Shown here: piece after piece, positions 1-12,713 of the stretch | Position numbering within the stretch: the first letter of the stretch is position 1 | Layout: each line of letters begins with the position of its first letter | Program-made: the position numbers and the translations under genes | Assembly: GCA_013399115.1 (NCBI GenBank) | Contig: VXAA01004297.1 | Location: forward strand, 803,287-867,286 | Direction: 5' to 3' | DNA length: 64,000 bases | Source of the DNA: Anseranas semipalmata | Taxonomy: Eukaryota > Chordata > Aves > Anseriformes > Anseranatidae | The notes under the pieces: generated by a model | The model's input: the letters and a program-made list of their open reading frames with translations, nothing else | Databases searched by the model: none | Told to the model about the DNA's origin: nothing

Positions 1-3000
1 GCTGATCTGCGTGTATTTAAATTCACTGCCTGCATAGTTCTTTGCAAACAAACTCTGCAGTTATTTACTAACACTTCAGAAAGTTTTGATTCTAGGCATT
101 TTGTCATCTTGAGAAAGGCAGGCTGTGTTTAAAGACTGCTGCTAACAGTAATACATCATAAATAAATACTGAATTCCAGTGTAAGTCCTCAAGAGGAAAG
201 CAAGACTAGTTTCAATGCAACCCCCAGAAAAAAGAGCCTGGTGTATCATCCAAAATCCCTGCTTGTGGCTTTCTAACACCGCTCAGTGTTAGGAAGCGTA
301 TCAGCAATGTCCAGCCAAAGGCACTCTCTTGAATAGTACCTCTTGCGGCAGAGAGACAGAGATTTCAAGAGTCACTACTGCCCACTCCACGCAGCCACAG
401 TTGCTGGTTAGTTTCCACGTTCCTGCAAGAATGACTGAATATCACAGCCAACATCATGGGCACATGTGTAACTGGGGCTTAATGCAGTACTAAAGAATTT
501 GCCAGCGGAGTTTTTACTTGCCTTCACAATGTTCAGTTTCTCCAGTTTTTGCTGTGAAATCCTCTCAAACTGCACAAAAGCAAGGATTGAGATAAAAACC
601 CCTTCATTTTTTCACTTTGATTAATCTTCAATCTCAATGAAATAGAGTAGAGGTGATAATCATTACAGACAGAAGTTGCACGTTAAGCTAGCTTCCTCCT
701 AAAAGGAGCAATCCTGAAGAAAATCGATTGGATAGTTTAACTGTTTAATATCTAACAGTAGAAAAATTAAATCTTTTTGCTTTCTCTGCTCAATGCAAAA
801 TGCAGCTCAGGACTAAGCCCATTTCTTCCTTGAGCCAACGATTTTGAATATTCATGGGAGAAGAAAGACAGATAAAAAGCACAACCCTGCTGAGTATAAA
901 TTTGCAGCTTAGTAACAGGCTTTGCAAGTTACCTTACAAAGTCTCTTCTGTCCTTCAAAAGAGGTTGTCTAAGCCATTGCCTGGATATTTTGTGATTTTT
1001 CATCGTTGGTGAGATTGGACCATAGGACAAAAAGCCCCCCAAACCTTATTAGATTTTCATCTTCAGTGAAATTTTAAAATGAGTCAAGTCTAAAAATTGT
1101 ATATAGCATGCCTTACTTAGCATACTCTGGTTATTATATATTGTGTAATTATATTCCTTGATCCTGGTCATGCCTGAAATCATAGACAGAGAAATGCAAG
1201 CTGAGTTTTCAACCATACAATGCTGTATTTCCCAAATGCATTTACTGAGTTTTCCCATCCTGCAGTTGCATTCTGTTAGCTTTTCACATAGAATGGATAA
1301 TAAAAGATGTAACCACAACCACCTGGTTACATATTCAAATTAATTCATTCCAGATATAAATAGCCTCAACATAAAAACATGAATCCACAAACTGCTGAGA
1401 ATTCAGCATCTTAGTTCACTGCTGGGATTAATTTCTTTTCAACAGACCGGTTGTCTAGAGAATACCCGTAATGCAGTAAATGAAAACATGTGTGTTACTG
1501 CCAGCAGTGAGAATTCATGACATTGTAACTGATAGATATTCCAAAAACAGAAATGTGGTGGGAAACCAATGGTTTGGCAGTCACTGGAACAGGGAACAAG
1601 AATGATAAAGCTAGAGATTCCTGTTTACAGCTGTATTTTCCTCTCACTTAAAAAATGAAATAAACATTGTTTCATATGGAGCTTAATCGGTGGGATATTT
1701 CCAGATAGAAATGCTTCAAAAAAGAAGATCCAGATTTTTGCCCAGATGCAAAAAATGGGCCATGTATGAATTATAAGGAAAAAAGACTTGCCTGTCCCCT
1801 TAGTATACAGAAAAAGTACACCTCAGTGTTTAGAACATAAATAGGTATGCATTTTTAAAAACCACAGAAATAGCCTGAGTATTTTATATTACCCTGTTCT
1901 ACAGATATCTCAAAAGAATTGTATTAAAATTTTCTTAATACTTTTAACAGTAAACAACTATTCAGGTAGTGACACAGAATGCTTTATAAACATTTAACTT
2001 TGAATAACTTGCCTGACATAAGTTGACAACAGCTGCTAACAGTATCAAATTATAGAGATAATTTGTCTTGTGCTTGCATTTTTGGTTCCCTTCCTTTGTA
2101 GGGCATATAAGTACGATCTCCATTTCCTAAGTCTGTGCGTGCATATTTTTGACAGTCACAGTGCACCTGCCATTCAAGAATTTAGGTCTGTAAATGCCAT
2201 CAGGTACCAAAGTGGAACAGAAGAATCCGACTACAGACTGGGAATGCAAAACTGCACGTTAGCTGCTGATGCCAGCTATATTTCTGCTTGCATTCAAAAC
2301 AGCAGCTACTGACTGTTTTAGTAGTTCAAGGTTAATGTGTCAATAATAATCAATGTGGTTAGTAATCCAGCATTTCTGACTTACTAAAACCATTATTCAG
2401 AGTGTTTGCAACAAAAATCCTTGAGCTGGGCAACTTTGAGCTCTTGGAACAGAATTTCTGTAGTGAAGAGGCACTTACATTCCTGCATAGCACTTTGTTC
2501 TTGCTAGCTGGGAAAAAAAAAAAAAACAACCATGAAGGCACATTAAACAGAGTGGGTCTGAGTAAATGTTATGATTAATCAGAGACAGTTTATTGAATAA
2601 AAGCATCCCAAACAAAGGACACATGAGATAAACCCACGCTTAGTATGGATCTAGGGGACAAAGTACTACCTGAGCCTAAATATGTATTTGTCAGATGGGT
2701 TTGCAGATTATGAAGCCTCATCCCATGGGATTACAGTAGTGCTTCCAGATATCTTTAACTGTTAGAAATAAATGTAAATGCTTAATCTTTTGCAAGGAAC
2801 AGTGCTGAAATATCCATAATTTCTCGTATTAAAGAAAATGGTTATTTTGTGATTACTGTACTCAGCTGAGCCCCAAGGAACTACTACTTTTTCATAGCTC
2901 TGGTAGAAAAATCTGCGTCACCCTTTCAAATCACATCCCTTAGTCTCTTTTCTTTTGCAAAAGGTGAACAGAAGTGAAGAGAGAACAATTCCATCTTCTC

Positions 3001-4485
3001 TGTATGGATTACAAATCTGAAGATTAAGCAGGAACTTTCTATCGTCATCCACAGCTGCCGTGTCTAGCATCACAAGTCAGTGTAGTTCAGGTGTTTTATG
3101 GTATGCTTCATTGATAACTCCAAAATGCAAACAACCATTTTCAATGCTAACACTTAAGTGTTGAAAAGCATTTTGTAAAACTGATGTTTTATAACAGCAC
3201 GAACACTGAAAGCTGTGCCAGTTCAACCATCAATCTTTCTTCCAAGGAGTTTAAAAATGCAAAATCCAACAATGCATTAATTTCTCCAGTGACCTGCATC
3301 AAGTCTTGTCACAAAATCTTCTTTCCTGGTCTGCTTTTGTTGTTTTTTGTTGTGTTGTTTTGTTTATTTGTTTGCTTGTTTGTTTTTGTAATGCCACATT
3401 CTCAAAAAAATTCACTACTCAGAAATAAAAAAGACACAAAAGGTGTGCAAGTCCGTGAAGACTTCTGGTGGTAATTCTGTTTTGTTTCAAAACAGGTGCA
3501 TGGCATCCAACCCACCTAGTTCTACACAGGAACAGGCTCAAGTGCCAAAGGTTTCTATACAGTTGATCATAGCTGCCTTTGAAGCCTTCCTGATAAAAGA
3601 TGCCAATCTCCTAATTTACCTCTACCTTTAGGTTCCACATGCGGCAGGAGTTCAAATGCAGTTTCATCCCTTAACTCTCAGCTCATAGGAGTGGATTGTC
3701 AGCTCCTGAGAATTCACCGGCTGAGTAATAAAAGTAACCTAATGCATTCAGTGGGATTTCCTTTCCAACACAACAGCCCTCATGCCATGAGGTGACAGTG
3801 CGTACATGGGGCCCTGCAGAGCAACCGTCGCTACAGCCATCAGTGATCTAGGAACTAGCAAATTCCTAAAAGTCTACAGTTCCACCCCTCTGAAAAGAGT
3901 GGGTCACCACTACAGGAATCTTAAATCATTCGAATGTCTGTCTCGCACAGCTTCTCCTCTAGGAATACTGCCGTTCCTCGTGTTTCCATACATGTAACAA
4001 CAGATTTTCCCGTGACAGAACATTCATTTGGATTGTAGGAAAAAGATTGGAAGATGGTATAGGACAGCAACTACCACCACAAAGCAGGTCAGCTGTGTGA
4101 AGTCAGCCATAGCTACGCTGGATGCAAGAAAGTGGATAAATGGAAGTAATTAAATTGGAAAACATTCTGTAAAGCAATTTAGCCACAGCTTTAAAGCAGA
4201 GGCACTGCCAAGGATGCCATTCATAATGTTATTCTGCTTGTTATCAATGCAAATAGAAAGGCATTCTCCCAGTTACTCAGAACACCATAGCTGAATGACC
4301 CCTTCAACATAAAGGATGTGGGTTCGATATGAGTGTTCAGAAGGAGTAAGGAGGAGGATACGTCGCCTAGGTAGCTCTATTGTCTGTTGTTTCCCCAAAC
4401 ATTGCTATTATGGAGTTTAATCTAAAGCATCATCCTAACGCTAAGAAAAATAAGCCATGGAACAGCTAAGCTTAGATTAATATAA
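1..4485. other. Intronic sequence, no gene seen
   Basis: AT-rich sequence with no recognisable exon or repeat family apart from a (GTTT)n-like tract at 3335-3390. A 16-codon GC-AG mini-exon signal near 524-571 and a 29-nt one at 2479-2507 were considered and rejected. Confidence 0.7.
3335..3390. repeat. (GTTT)n-like low-complexity tract
   Basis: Imperfect runs of TGTT, GTTT and TTTG units with interruptions over about 55 bases. A short open frame through it is an artefact of the tract. Confidence 0.85.
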
Positions 4486-4919
4486 CTAAGATGATGAAGG
4501 GACTGGAGCATCTCTCCTACATGCAGAGGTGGAGAGAGCTGTCACTGCTCAGCCTGGGGAAGAGGAGGCTCAGGGGGGATCTACGTTTATATGTCTATAA
4601 ACACCTGAAGGGAGGGGGCAAAGAGGACAGAGCCAGGCTCTTTTCAGCTGTGCCCAGTGCCAGGACATGAGGCAATGGGCACAAACTGGAACACAGGAGG
4701 CTCCCTCTGAACCCCAGGCAGCACTTCTGTGCTGTGTGGGTGACAGAGCACTGGCACAGGTTGCCCAGAGAGGCTGTGGAGTCTCCTCCTTGGAGACCTT
4801 CAAAAGCCACCTGGACATGGTCCTGGGCAACCTGCTTTGGGTGTCCCTGCTTGAGCAGGGGCTGGACCAGATGGCCTCCAGAGGTGCCTTCCAGCCTCAG
4901 CCATCCTGTGATCCTATAA
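4486..4919 (+). mobile_element. CR1 LINE, 3' fragment
   Basis: The text runs in the order of a bird CR1 tail: ACTGGAGCATCTCTCCTAC, GGGAAGAGGAGGCTCAGGGG, CACCTGAAGGGAGG, AGAGCACTGGCACAGG, TTGCCCAGAGAGGCTGTGG, CTTGAGCAGGGGCTGGACC, and an end near CCATCCTGTGATCCTATAA. CR1 is a non-LTR retrotransposon whose copies are usually 5'-truncated; this one keeps only the end of the pol ORF and the 3' UTR. The terminal ATTCTGTGA-type repeat is degraded to ATCCTATAA. No long intact pol frame remains; the open frames here are short and broken. Confidence 0.95.
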
Positions 4920-4943
4920 TATTATATACTAATACACACATGG

Positions 4944-4967
4944 TCTCTCTCTCTCTCTCTCTCTCTT
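4944..4967. repeat. (TC)12 microsatellite
   Basis: Twelve TC units, about 25 bases beyond the end of the CR1 copy at 4486-4919. Likely length-polymorphic. Confidence 0.95.
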
Positions 4968-6929
4968 TGAATAGTGTATTTATATACCACTACTGTTTGA
5001 TTGCTATAAAATCTAACTTTTTCTGCTCAGTGATCTGGAATTTGAAACAAATTACTACACTGCAGGTGAGAAATGAGATATTTTAATAATCTCCAGGTTT
5101 ATTTTGCCTATTAAATGTATTTGTTTTAACCCAACTCGCAAAGCTAGATTTGTTGCAGAAGTCTATAGCAGAGCTACCTTGCTGTTAGAAACAAGCAACC
5201 ATTTTAGCTCCTGTACCCAGTGAACAGTGTTTCTTGAGGTTTGTGAATTCTTCTGCTCCCATGCAAAAAGGGACAAAACAGACTCGGGCCAAGATTTTCT
5301 CTCTGCTCTTGAGTTTTTCCCATGTGGCTAGCAAGAGTTTGAGACAAACTGGCAACGCATTCCTGCTTCGTTTCAAGTAGCTGCCCTGTTGTGAGAAAAT
5401 GCTGCTGTACAAAAGAACAGACGGAACTGGGATTCCAGCTTAATTTCCTTTTTCAGCTGTAGACATTAGAAGTCTGACAACACACACAGTAAAAAGCAGG
5501 AGAGAGACGTTTAAGTGCTCTCAGCATTTGGATCAGAAGTAAAAATAAGCAATTAAAGCCTCTTATTTTCTTCCTCCAAATGACACTAGAGGTAATTTTT
5601 TTTAAATGTCAGCCTCTCTCCTCATATCTCGTTCTTAAATCTACGACAAATTCTTTAAAATGTTATTTTTATCATATATTGCATACAGATTATTCAGTAA
5701 CAAAAGGCCAGATGTTGTAATTAAAAAACAAAAACAAAAACAAACAAAAAAAACCACAAACACCCCTAGCTTTCTTGGAAGGAAAATGGAAAAAATAGCC
5801 ACAGATTTAAAAAAACTGAGTATCAATATCCTGCTTAGCAGGATACCACGGTCTTTATGATGCAGTACCTGTTTCTGAGAGAACTCAATGCGAGTGTTTT
5901 GAATATCCTCTCTGCTACCACAGATGTTTTCCTACGGCTGGGGTTTTGATCCGTACTTTTACGTTAACATACGATTAACACTGCTGCGTATTCCTCCTTC
6001 CCCCTCTTTCACACATACATGGCTTTGAAGCCTCAAGCAGTTGCAAGTCTGAAAACAAGGGCTGAAATTCCTTCAACTTGCTAAGAGAAACCTGAGCTGT
6101 ATTCTTTCCCTCTTTTCTAAGCAACTGAAAAAGCACCATAAATTCCCAGCCCTCCTCTCAACCTTTGCCCACTGAGCTCTGTTAGTAGCTGAAGCAGGTC
6201 TGCAAGCTGCAAAATAAATTTGCAAGGAAGAAGACACACTATGCTTGACAGAGTCAGTTACTTTCAGTACTGCAACTAGTAGCTACATCTACATTATACA
6301 CACAAGGTATTTCCATATTTTTAAATGCTTCCAGTGTGACTGTGCTTGCTCCTGAAGAAAGTTAAGGAGAAACAGACTTTAGATGGACGTACAAAAGGCT
6401 CACCCACCTCTGCATATAGTTCTGCTATTTTGAGGCAGATTGGTTATTTGCATCTAACACTGTCAGATGATCTTTAATCTTGTCAAGTAGAGAAACAGCA
6501 GCTAAGGTAGAGCTAAAAGCAGCACCCATTATAACAACCTGTAATCTTAAACCAGTGCTGTAACCAGTTCATTTAGGGGTCATAAGGAATATTTTAATTA
6601 ACATGTTTGGTTCACTGTGAATGAGCACACGAATATCAGAGCTTACTTCAATTTTGCCAGCTTGGGAAGGGAGAGTAAACTGATCCCAGCATTCAAGTTT
6701 TTTTTTTCCCAACTCTTCCCAAGAGGTCAATCAAAAAAAAAAAAAANNNNNNNNNNNNNNNNNNNNNNNNNNNNNNNNNAAAAAAAAGGAAAGCAGTTCA
6801 CAGCAGTATTCCCTGCCTTTTGAAACGTCAACCCAGACTACACAGATATTTAGTCATCTTCATGATCGCAGACCTGGGTCTTGGACATGGAGGTTTAGTA
6901 TGACTATGTATTCAAGCAACTATAAGTAT
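4968..6929. other. Intronic sequence, no gene seen
   Basis: AT-rich sequence with A-rich low complexity at 5723-5760 (AAAAC-type units) and an A tract interrupted by the assembly gap at 6747-6779. No exon or transposon family recognised. Confidence 0.65.
6747..6779. other. Assembly gap (33 N)
   Basis: A run of 33 undetermined bases flanked on both sides by A: 14 A before and about 8 after. The true sequence is probably a longer poly(A) tract that could not be read through. An open frame drawn across it is meaningless. Confidence 0.98.
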
Positions 6930-7100
6930 ATGGTGCTGAGCACCGGAACAGTTTGCCCAGAGAAGTTGTGTTGTGTTCAAAAGCCACCTGGACATAGTTC
7001 TGGGCAACCTGCTCCAAGTGGCCCTGCTTGAGCAGCAGGATGTGAGAAGATGACTTCCAGAAGTCCCTTCCAACCTCAACCATTCTGAGATTCTGTGATT
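6930..7100 (+). mobile_element. CR1 LINE, short 3' fragment
   Basis: Matches the last part of a bird CR1: GTTTGCCCAGAGAAGTTGTG, CAAAAGCCACCTGGACAT, CTGGGCAACCTGCTCCAAG, CCTGCTTGAGCAGCAGGATG, ending AACCATTCTGAGATTCTGTG. The TCTCC...GGAGA segment normally found between the first two blocks is missing, so the copy carries an internal deletion. Only 3' UTR remains; no coding capacity. Confidence 0.93.
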
Positions 7101-10100
7101 AACTGAATGCATAATATTTGTGGTTGAAACTCCATGACATACATGTTTCAAATACCTTTGGAGTACCCAAACTCCACCACCAAAAATCCATAGAGGCCTC
7201 AGCACTTTAATATCATCTTTATCTTCACTACTCGTGATAAACCTGGGAGAAGGTGTGTTCCAAATTACAGCAGAGGTCACTGAACAGCATCTACAAACAC
7301 AGAACGCAGATCTGGTTTGTCCTTTGAGTTAACATAAGCTAGCAAGATTACTTCATTACATTACTGAAAACTTCTTCTCTTGGACCACCAACTTCAGTGC
7401 TTAAATGAGGAGCTTCACTTTATCAGTCAATGGAGCAACCACACAGCATTTCTGGGGACAGTTCATTCAAGGAAGCATACAGGGAAGAACAGGCTGTAAA
7501 ACAATGACCTAAGGCTTGATTTGGTTCAAACACTTGTAGTTCAGCACGTTTGTTCATCCATCCCCCAAACATGTCTATTTCTACACTAATTGGCTGTGGA
7601 GGGAAAATCCCTTAAAGCTGTTTTCACCTGCTTGCTTTTTTTGAAATGGGTGATCGACTGGATAGTATCTCACGTTGTTTCAAAACTTGGCATAATGAAA
7701 TGGTGAGCACTGTTCTAGCACTCTCTCTTTGCTGAGCTTGCCAATTATAACGTGAATTCCTTTCCTTTCAATCATCTTTCTTGGTAGCCCACACTGACAT
7801 CTGGACTTGAAGTGTGCTCACTAGGGGAAGAAAGGATAGTAAAAGAACATCCAAACTCTAGATCTTGTAGAACTGTCACATTACTATTTTAAACAGTGAG
7901 ACACCATCACTCTGTATGCCATTTCAAGCAAGACAAATACTGGCGTAGTTATTTTTACTTGCTTGCAACCTTTCAGCAAGCAGATTCTTAAGCTACCCCA
8001 AACCATGGAGGTTTTGGGGCGGTAATCACCCATATTAAAGTCAGCCCTTTACCACTTTCCAGTTGGTGGCCAGGGCAGACTTGAAAAGTGTGCTTTCTCC
8101 TTTGTTTTTCTGGTTAAGGGCCCACCTCGTTAAAATACTGCAAGAGTCTGTGCCTTCCCTCTTCCCCTGCAAGCCCGGCAGGCGCTCTGCCAGCTCCTCC
8201 TTTTCGGCTGTGAGGGAGAATAAGAACATCCTGCTGCAGCAGCCAGCTGGCTACCTTCTCCTGTCAGGGACTTAATATACTTCCATAAAGTATTCAGCTG
8301 TTGCTGGATGAGAGACAGAGTGCTCTATAGTGCCTTCTTCAAACAGTCCTCTTTCTTTACTAGCACAGACTAAATGGATGAAAGAACCATATGCAAAGGA
8401 GCAGGAACGAGGATACTAACACTGCCTTCATTCTTTGGATAATCAGAAGTCACCTAATTCATCTTAACCTTCAAGCTAAACGTTTTCTATTCAGGACAAA
8501 GGCTCACGTGACAGAAGCTCATGCAAACTTTAAAAACTTTCATGCTACTTACAACTTTTATTGACTTCTCATCATACTTAGCTCAAGCTTGGCTCAACAA
8601 AAGCTTTCTTGTACCAAAGGGGAAAATGTTTCCACTCTCTTAAAATGAATGCAAGGAAAACCAAACATTTACTATTTTGCTTTAAGCATGAACATTCCCT
8701 TTCAATGTCTCTATTTCAAACACTGCATCGCTGAGAAACTGAAAATGAAAGCACAGAAGAATAAGCAGGACTGGCCTCACCAATTCTTACTTGATCTTTT
8801 CCATGATTCACAAGTTTAAGTCAGGACTGGAATTCCTGTTGCCAAATCAGCAAGAAGCTTATCTTCCTGGTAATTTGGAATTACCTTTTTGGTCTTCTCA
8901 GCCAGATGCTGGGAAACTCGCTCCAGCTGCTCTTGCCTCTCTTCCCTGCCCGTCTGGAGAAGTCAGCCTGTCCTGCAGGAGCCAGCCTGAGCCTTCCTCC
9001 CTCTCCTTCCCAAGGGTCAGCACTCACTGCAATACTCGGCATCACATACGAGGCAGCTCTTTCCTGGGCAGCGGACAACAGGCTGAAACAGGGGCAGGAG
9101 TCTAGGAAATGAGAAGCTGAACCCTGAAATGGGCAAAAGGGGCTCGGAGAGCCATAGGGCTCCAGTATGAGAATTGGAGCAGCAGAGAGAGGCAGGGAGA
9201 TGAAGTGAAGCCAAGTAGCAGACAAACTCCCTCCAGCAACTAGGGCAACCAGTTCCTGAAGAGAGTCAAAATCCACCCATCTTCCTGTGTACTGAGAACT
9301 CAAAACACTAAACTGCCTCTCAGACAAACAGGTTCAAAAATCAAAATAAACCCAAACCACAGTTCTTTTCTCGATTGCTTGTTTTTTCAAAAGCCTGGGT
9401 TTCTTTTTCAAACTTCTGCAGCTTGCAATGTTTAGAAGTGTGGAGCTGGCTTAAGCTGATTTGCATCACTTTAGTGTTAAATTCATCACTTAGGTTTAGT
9501 TTTGAAAGTCAAGCATCCATTGTTTCAGGGCATCTGTAACTGCCTGTGCTGATTTGGTTATTTTGGATATTTTTATTGAAGTTATTTTCTTCATTCTGGT
9601 ATATTTTAAAACATTCTAATTTGTATTCAATACATTATTTAAAAGATCTTTCTTCTGATACCTATTGTTGAACCTGCCAAAACTAAAATCGACCAAAAAT
9701 TCGCCTTCTGCCAGTACACAGAACATGGGCAGAAAGGCACAGAAAGTTATGCTATGGCTGCACATTTAACTTTATAGCTGTATAAACAACTGTGCCTTAG
9801 CAGTATCTTAGCTACAGCTTTTAGTTCAAATTAATCATATTAATGTAACAGACTTGCAATTTGCAGTAATTTTTAAGAGCTACATCATTAACTCTCTGCT
9901 ATGTGTAAGCATCTGATAGGAGGCAATTAAACACAGAGGAGTGAGGGAAGGATCCTGTCTCCAGCTCTGGCACTGACCGCGCTGTGCGGTCACTGCTGTT
10001 TTGTAGTGCTGCTTCTTTATGAGACTGCCTCATGCTGTGATGTTTAAGGCACGAATGCGTCAGACGACCAGTGCATCAAGTACAGCAAAAAAATATATAT

Positions 10101-12598
10101 ATATTTGGAAAGTTACATTTTTATACAAGTCCAGTACAATTCCCCCGCCTTCTCTTAATTTTGCTTGTCATACATTCGCATCTTCAGGTGCCCTATTTTC
10201 CCAGTTTTCTCCCCCTTCTTCCATCACACTTTTGCATGCAATCACCAAAGCAGATTTGGCCTCCCACAAACAGACCCATCTTCTTCACCCAGCACTTTGC
10301 AACTCAGCCAGCGATTGAAGAGATTGTTTTTCACTAAAACACAAGCATTTCCAATGATGACAACTGGATCATTTTTGTGATGTAATTTAAATAGAATAGC
10401 TCAAACCTTACAAAACAGAGATTAAGGAAACAAAACTAATAGATCAATTTGGAGCAGCTAAAAGAAAGTGCTTCTTTACACAAGTAGCAGCAAACTGCTC
10501 GAACTTGCTGCTGCAGAAGACTGGAGGTCAGAAGTATCAGCGCTCCCTCTACAGAGAGGGCTCCACTCCTTGCCATGGTGCTCTTCGGGGTCAGAATACA
10601 GCGTACAATTGCGAGGGATGAAGAAGAAGAATAAAAAATACTTCAGAAGTTGAAGCAACATGGCCATATACGTGCCCAAGGACTTCACGTGGTAGAACAG
10701 TGGTTCTCAGCCCCTGGCAACCAGCACCCATGGAGGCAGCAAGCCGTGGACTATTTCCACAAGTTCATTGATATGGTATCGCCTTCTGCACATGTGACCT
10801 TTCCAAAGGAATTTGCAGCACCACTGGACAGCCTCTGGGGGCCTTCAAATGCCCCCAGATGAAAACAAAGGTAATTGGTAACTTCTGTTCACCTGGGAAA
10901 TCTCAACGTGAGGATCTGATGGCTAAAAAGGACAAATGAATTACCTGCGAGTGGTGCTAAGATGTCTGGGGGAGAGTATAAGTTATTTAACTGCTGGAAT
11001 AATTACTATTCACAGCCAAATTAGCCAGGCATACCCGAAATGAGCATCTCCTTTTAAAATAACTTTCTCATTTGTAATGAAAAATGTAAATGTTAACATG
11101 TAAGCTACCAACAAACTCAAAAGTATTAGTTTGTGTTAATTAGTTATTTAATCCTTTCATGCTACTTTATTGTCAGGCTGACAAGCTGCATTTCATCAAA
11201 AATTTCAATTTTCAAGTAATTAAGAGGCAGTGGCCAGTGAATTAATGAACTTCTTTGCTGAAAGAGTTAACTTTCAGTTTAACTCTCAGTAAAATATTAC
11301 CATGGTGGCTGAGGTCTCGAGTTCTGTTTTCTTCTTCCCCTACAACATCCTACATAAAAGAAGCTCAGAGGGGAAGAAAAAAATCAAAACATATACAACT
11401 GTTCAGTGAAAGCCCTTTGTGCCAGACACATTAATTCACCATAATTTTGCTATTTTCAACTTTTCTTTATGCTAACCCCAGTCTTTTCCAAAAGATTTTT
11501 ACAGGTTCAAATACATCACATATGCACTTGATTGCCAAATATTTCGTGGGTAGGAGATGCGATGAAATCTTTTGAGTCCATATTCCAAAAGAACCCTGAC
11601 TTTGAAATATGCCCTTCTCATTTTTAGAATGACACCATATTTGTTTGAAATACTGCCATATCTATACGGGAAATAAGTCATTTCAGTGCAACTAGGAGCA
11701 GCAGTGTTAACCGACCCCTCAAAGGATCACTCCTTCAGCCCACGAAAATGCTGAACTGTTTCCTCTGTAACCTTTAGCCACTTCTCCTGGTGAAGTTCTG
11801 TATATGCGATCTTCCCTGTAATGAAACATAAGCAGCACAGATCTGAAATGCTCTGCAGAGAAGTGACCTTTCCACTGAAAGGCAGGTACCTGTTCAAAGT
11901 TATTTATTTCGTGGAACAGATACAAAAAGAAATAGCAATGGCTAGACTCAGCTTATGTTCTGTGAAGCAACAAGGTTACCCTCTTCTAATTTTGTTTCTC
12001 TAAGAGCAATCCTATTTGATTTGACACAAAATGCCTGAAAACCTAGCTGGTGAATCCAGAAGGACTTCACAAGATTTTCAGGGCTTTTTTTAAGCAGCTG
12101 CAGTTATGAAGTCTCCCCTGTTCACAAAGCCTGCTCTCCTGCAGCTTGATGTTTCTACCTTGCTCTTCTTCAAACTTCCAAAATTATGAAGTTGAACGTG
12201 TTGCGACAACCAGCCCTTCCGACCATCTTCCTTCCACTTCAATTTTATTTTTAGAAGCTGCCATGGTCTTTCAAAGCACACATACACAAAGTAATCCTTT
12301 GACATGAAGTACAAAATTAAAAAGAAAGCCTGAAGGGTCTGATGAACTCTAGAACAGAAGCAAGCTTATGATATATCTCATTTATAAAATGAGTATTACC
12401 TCATTTTTTTTATTAGCACACAGATGTGGCCATAAACGCAAGTTTGTACACAAGAACCCGAAGCTTTCCACCTCTGGGTTGCCAGTTGCAGAGTTAACAG
12501 TAACACATCTTCCACTGTTAAGTCTGAACTTCAATTAAGCCCCTCAAAGAACTAAAAAATGCTAAAACACAGTACTCCTGAATCCTTACAGTTAGTGT
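7101..12598. other. Intronic sequence, no gene recognised
   Basis: Mostly AT-rich. 8040-8270 and 8880-9330 are more GC-rich and carry overlapping open frames on both strands without family similarity. 8885-8953 (minus) is an exon-like block treated in the findings. 10452-10535 may be an old CR1 tail. The remainder shows nothing. Confidence 0.6.
10452..10535 (+). mobile_element. Possible ancient CR1-like tail
   Basis: The order GAAAGTGCTTCTTTACACAA, then CTGCTCGAACTTGCTGCTGC, then GACTGGAGGTCAGAAGTAT resembles the CR1/L3 stretch that encodes nothing and reads roughly as a shortage of 'TACTTCTTTACAC...GTGGAACTCATTGCC...GTGGAGGCCAAAAGT'. The match is short and gapped. It is the same segment that is clearer at about 44000-44090. 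Confidence 0.38.
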
Positions 12599-12713
12599 TT
12601 CTGAAACATTGTCTCATGGACCTTGAACAATCTGCTCATAGCTGGCCCTGTCTTGAGCAAAGGGTCGGAGCTTCCTCCAGAGGCCCATCCTAACCCTGAA
12701 CACTCTGAATGAG
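12599..12713 (+). mobile_element. Degraded CR1 3' end
   Basis: GAACAATCTGCTCATAGCTG, then GCCCTGTCTTGAGCAAAGGG, then CCTCCAGAGGCCCATCCTAA and CACTCTGAATGA follow the CR1 tail (lines of the form CAACCTGCT..GGTGGCCCTGCTTGAGCAGGGGGTTGG..CCTCCAGAGGTCCC..CATTCTGTGA) with many substitutions and small indels. It is clearly older than the other CR1 pieces. An open frame on the opposite strand has no support. Confidence 0.75.

Noticed and set aside
524..571. 48-nt minus-strand mini-exon with acceptor TTTTGTGCAG and a GC-type donor AAG|GCAAGT, peptide FERISQQKLEKLNIVK
   Set aside because: GC donors are rare, the block is short, the peptide is not part of FARP1, and similar chance pairs are easy to find in sequence this long.
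2479..2507. 29-nt minus-strand micro-exon between a poly-T acceptor and GTAAGT
   Set aside because: The acceptor is created by a homopolymer A tract, the length would shift the frame, and no partner exon is visible.
9017..9070. Cys-rich minus-strand peptide (RCPGKSCLVCDAEYCSEC) with splice-like ends
   Set aside because: It resembles a zinc-binding motif only in Cys spacing, its phase does not fit the neighbouring block at 8885-8953, and the gap between them is too short for a normal intron.
10690..10870. CAGTGGTTCTCAGCCCCTGG, which resembles a hAT-type transposon terminus
   Set aside because: No matching second terminus, no 8-bp target duplication and no further similarity.
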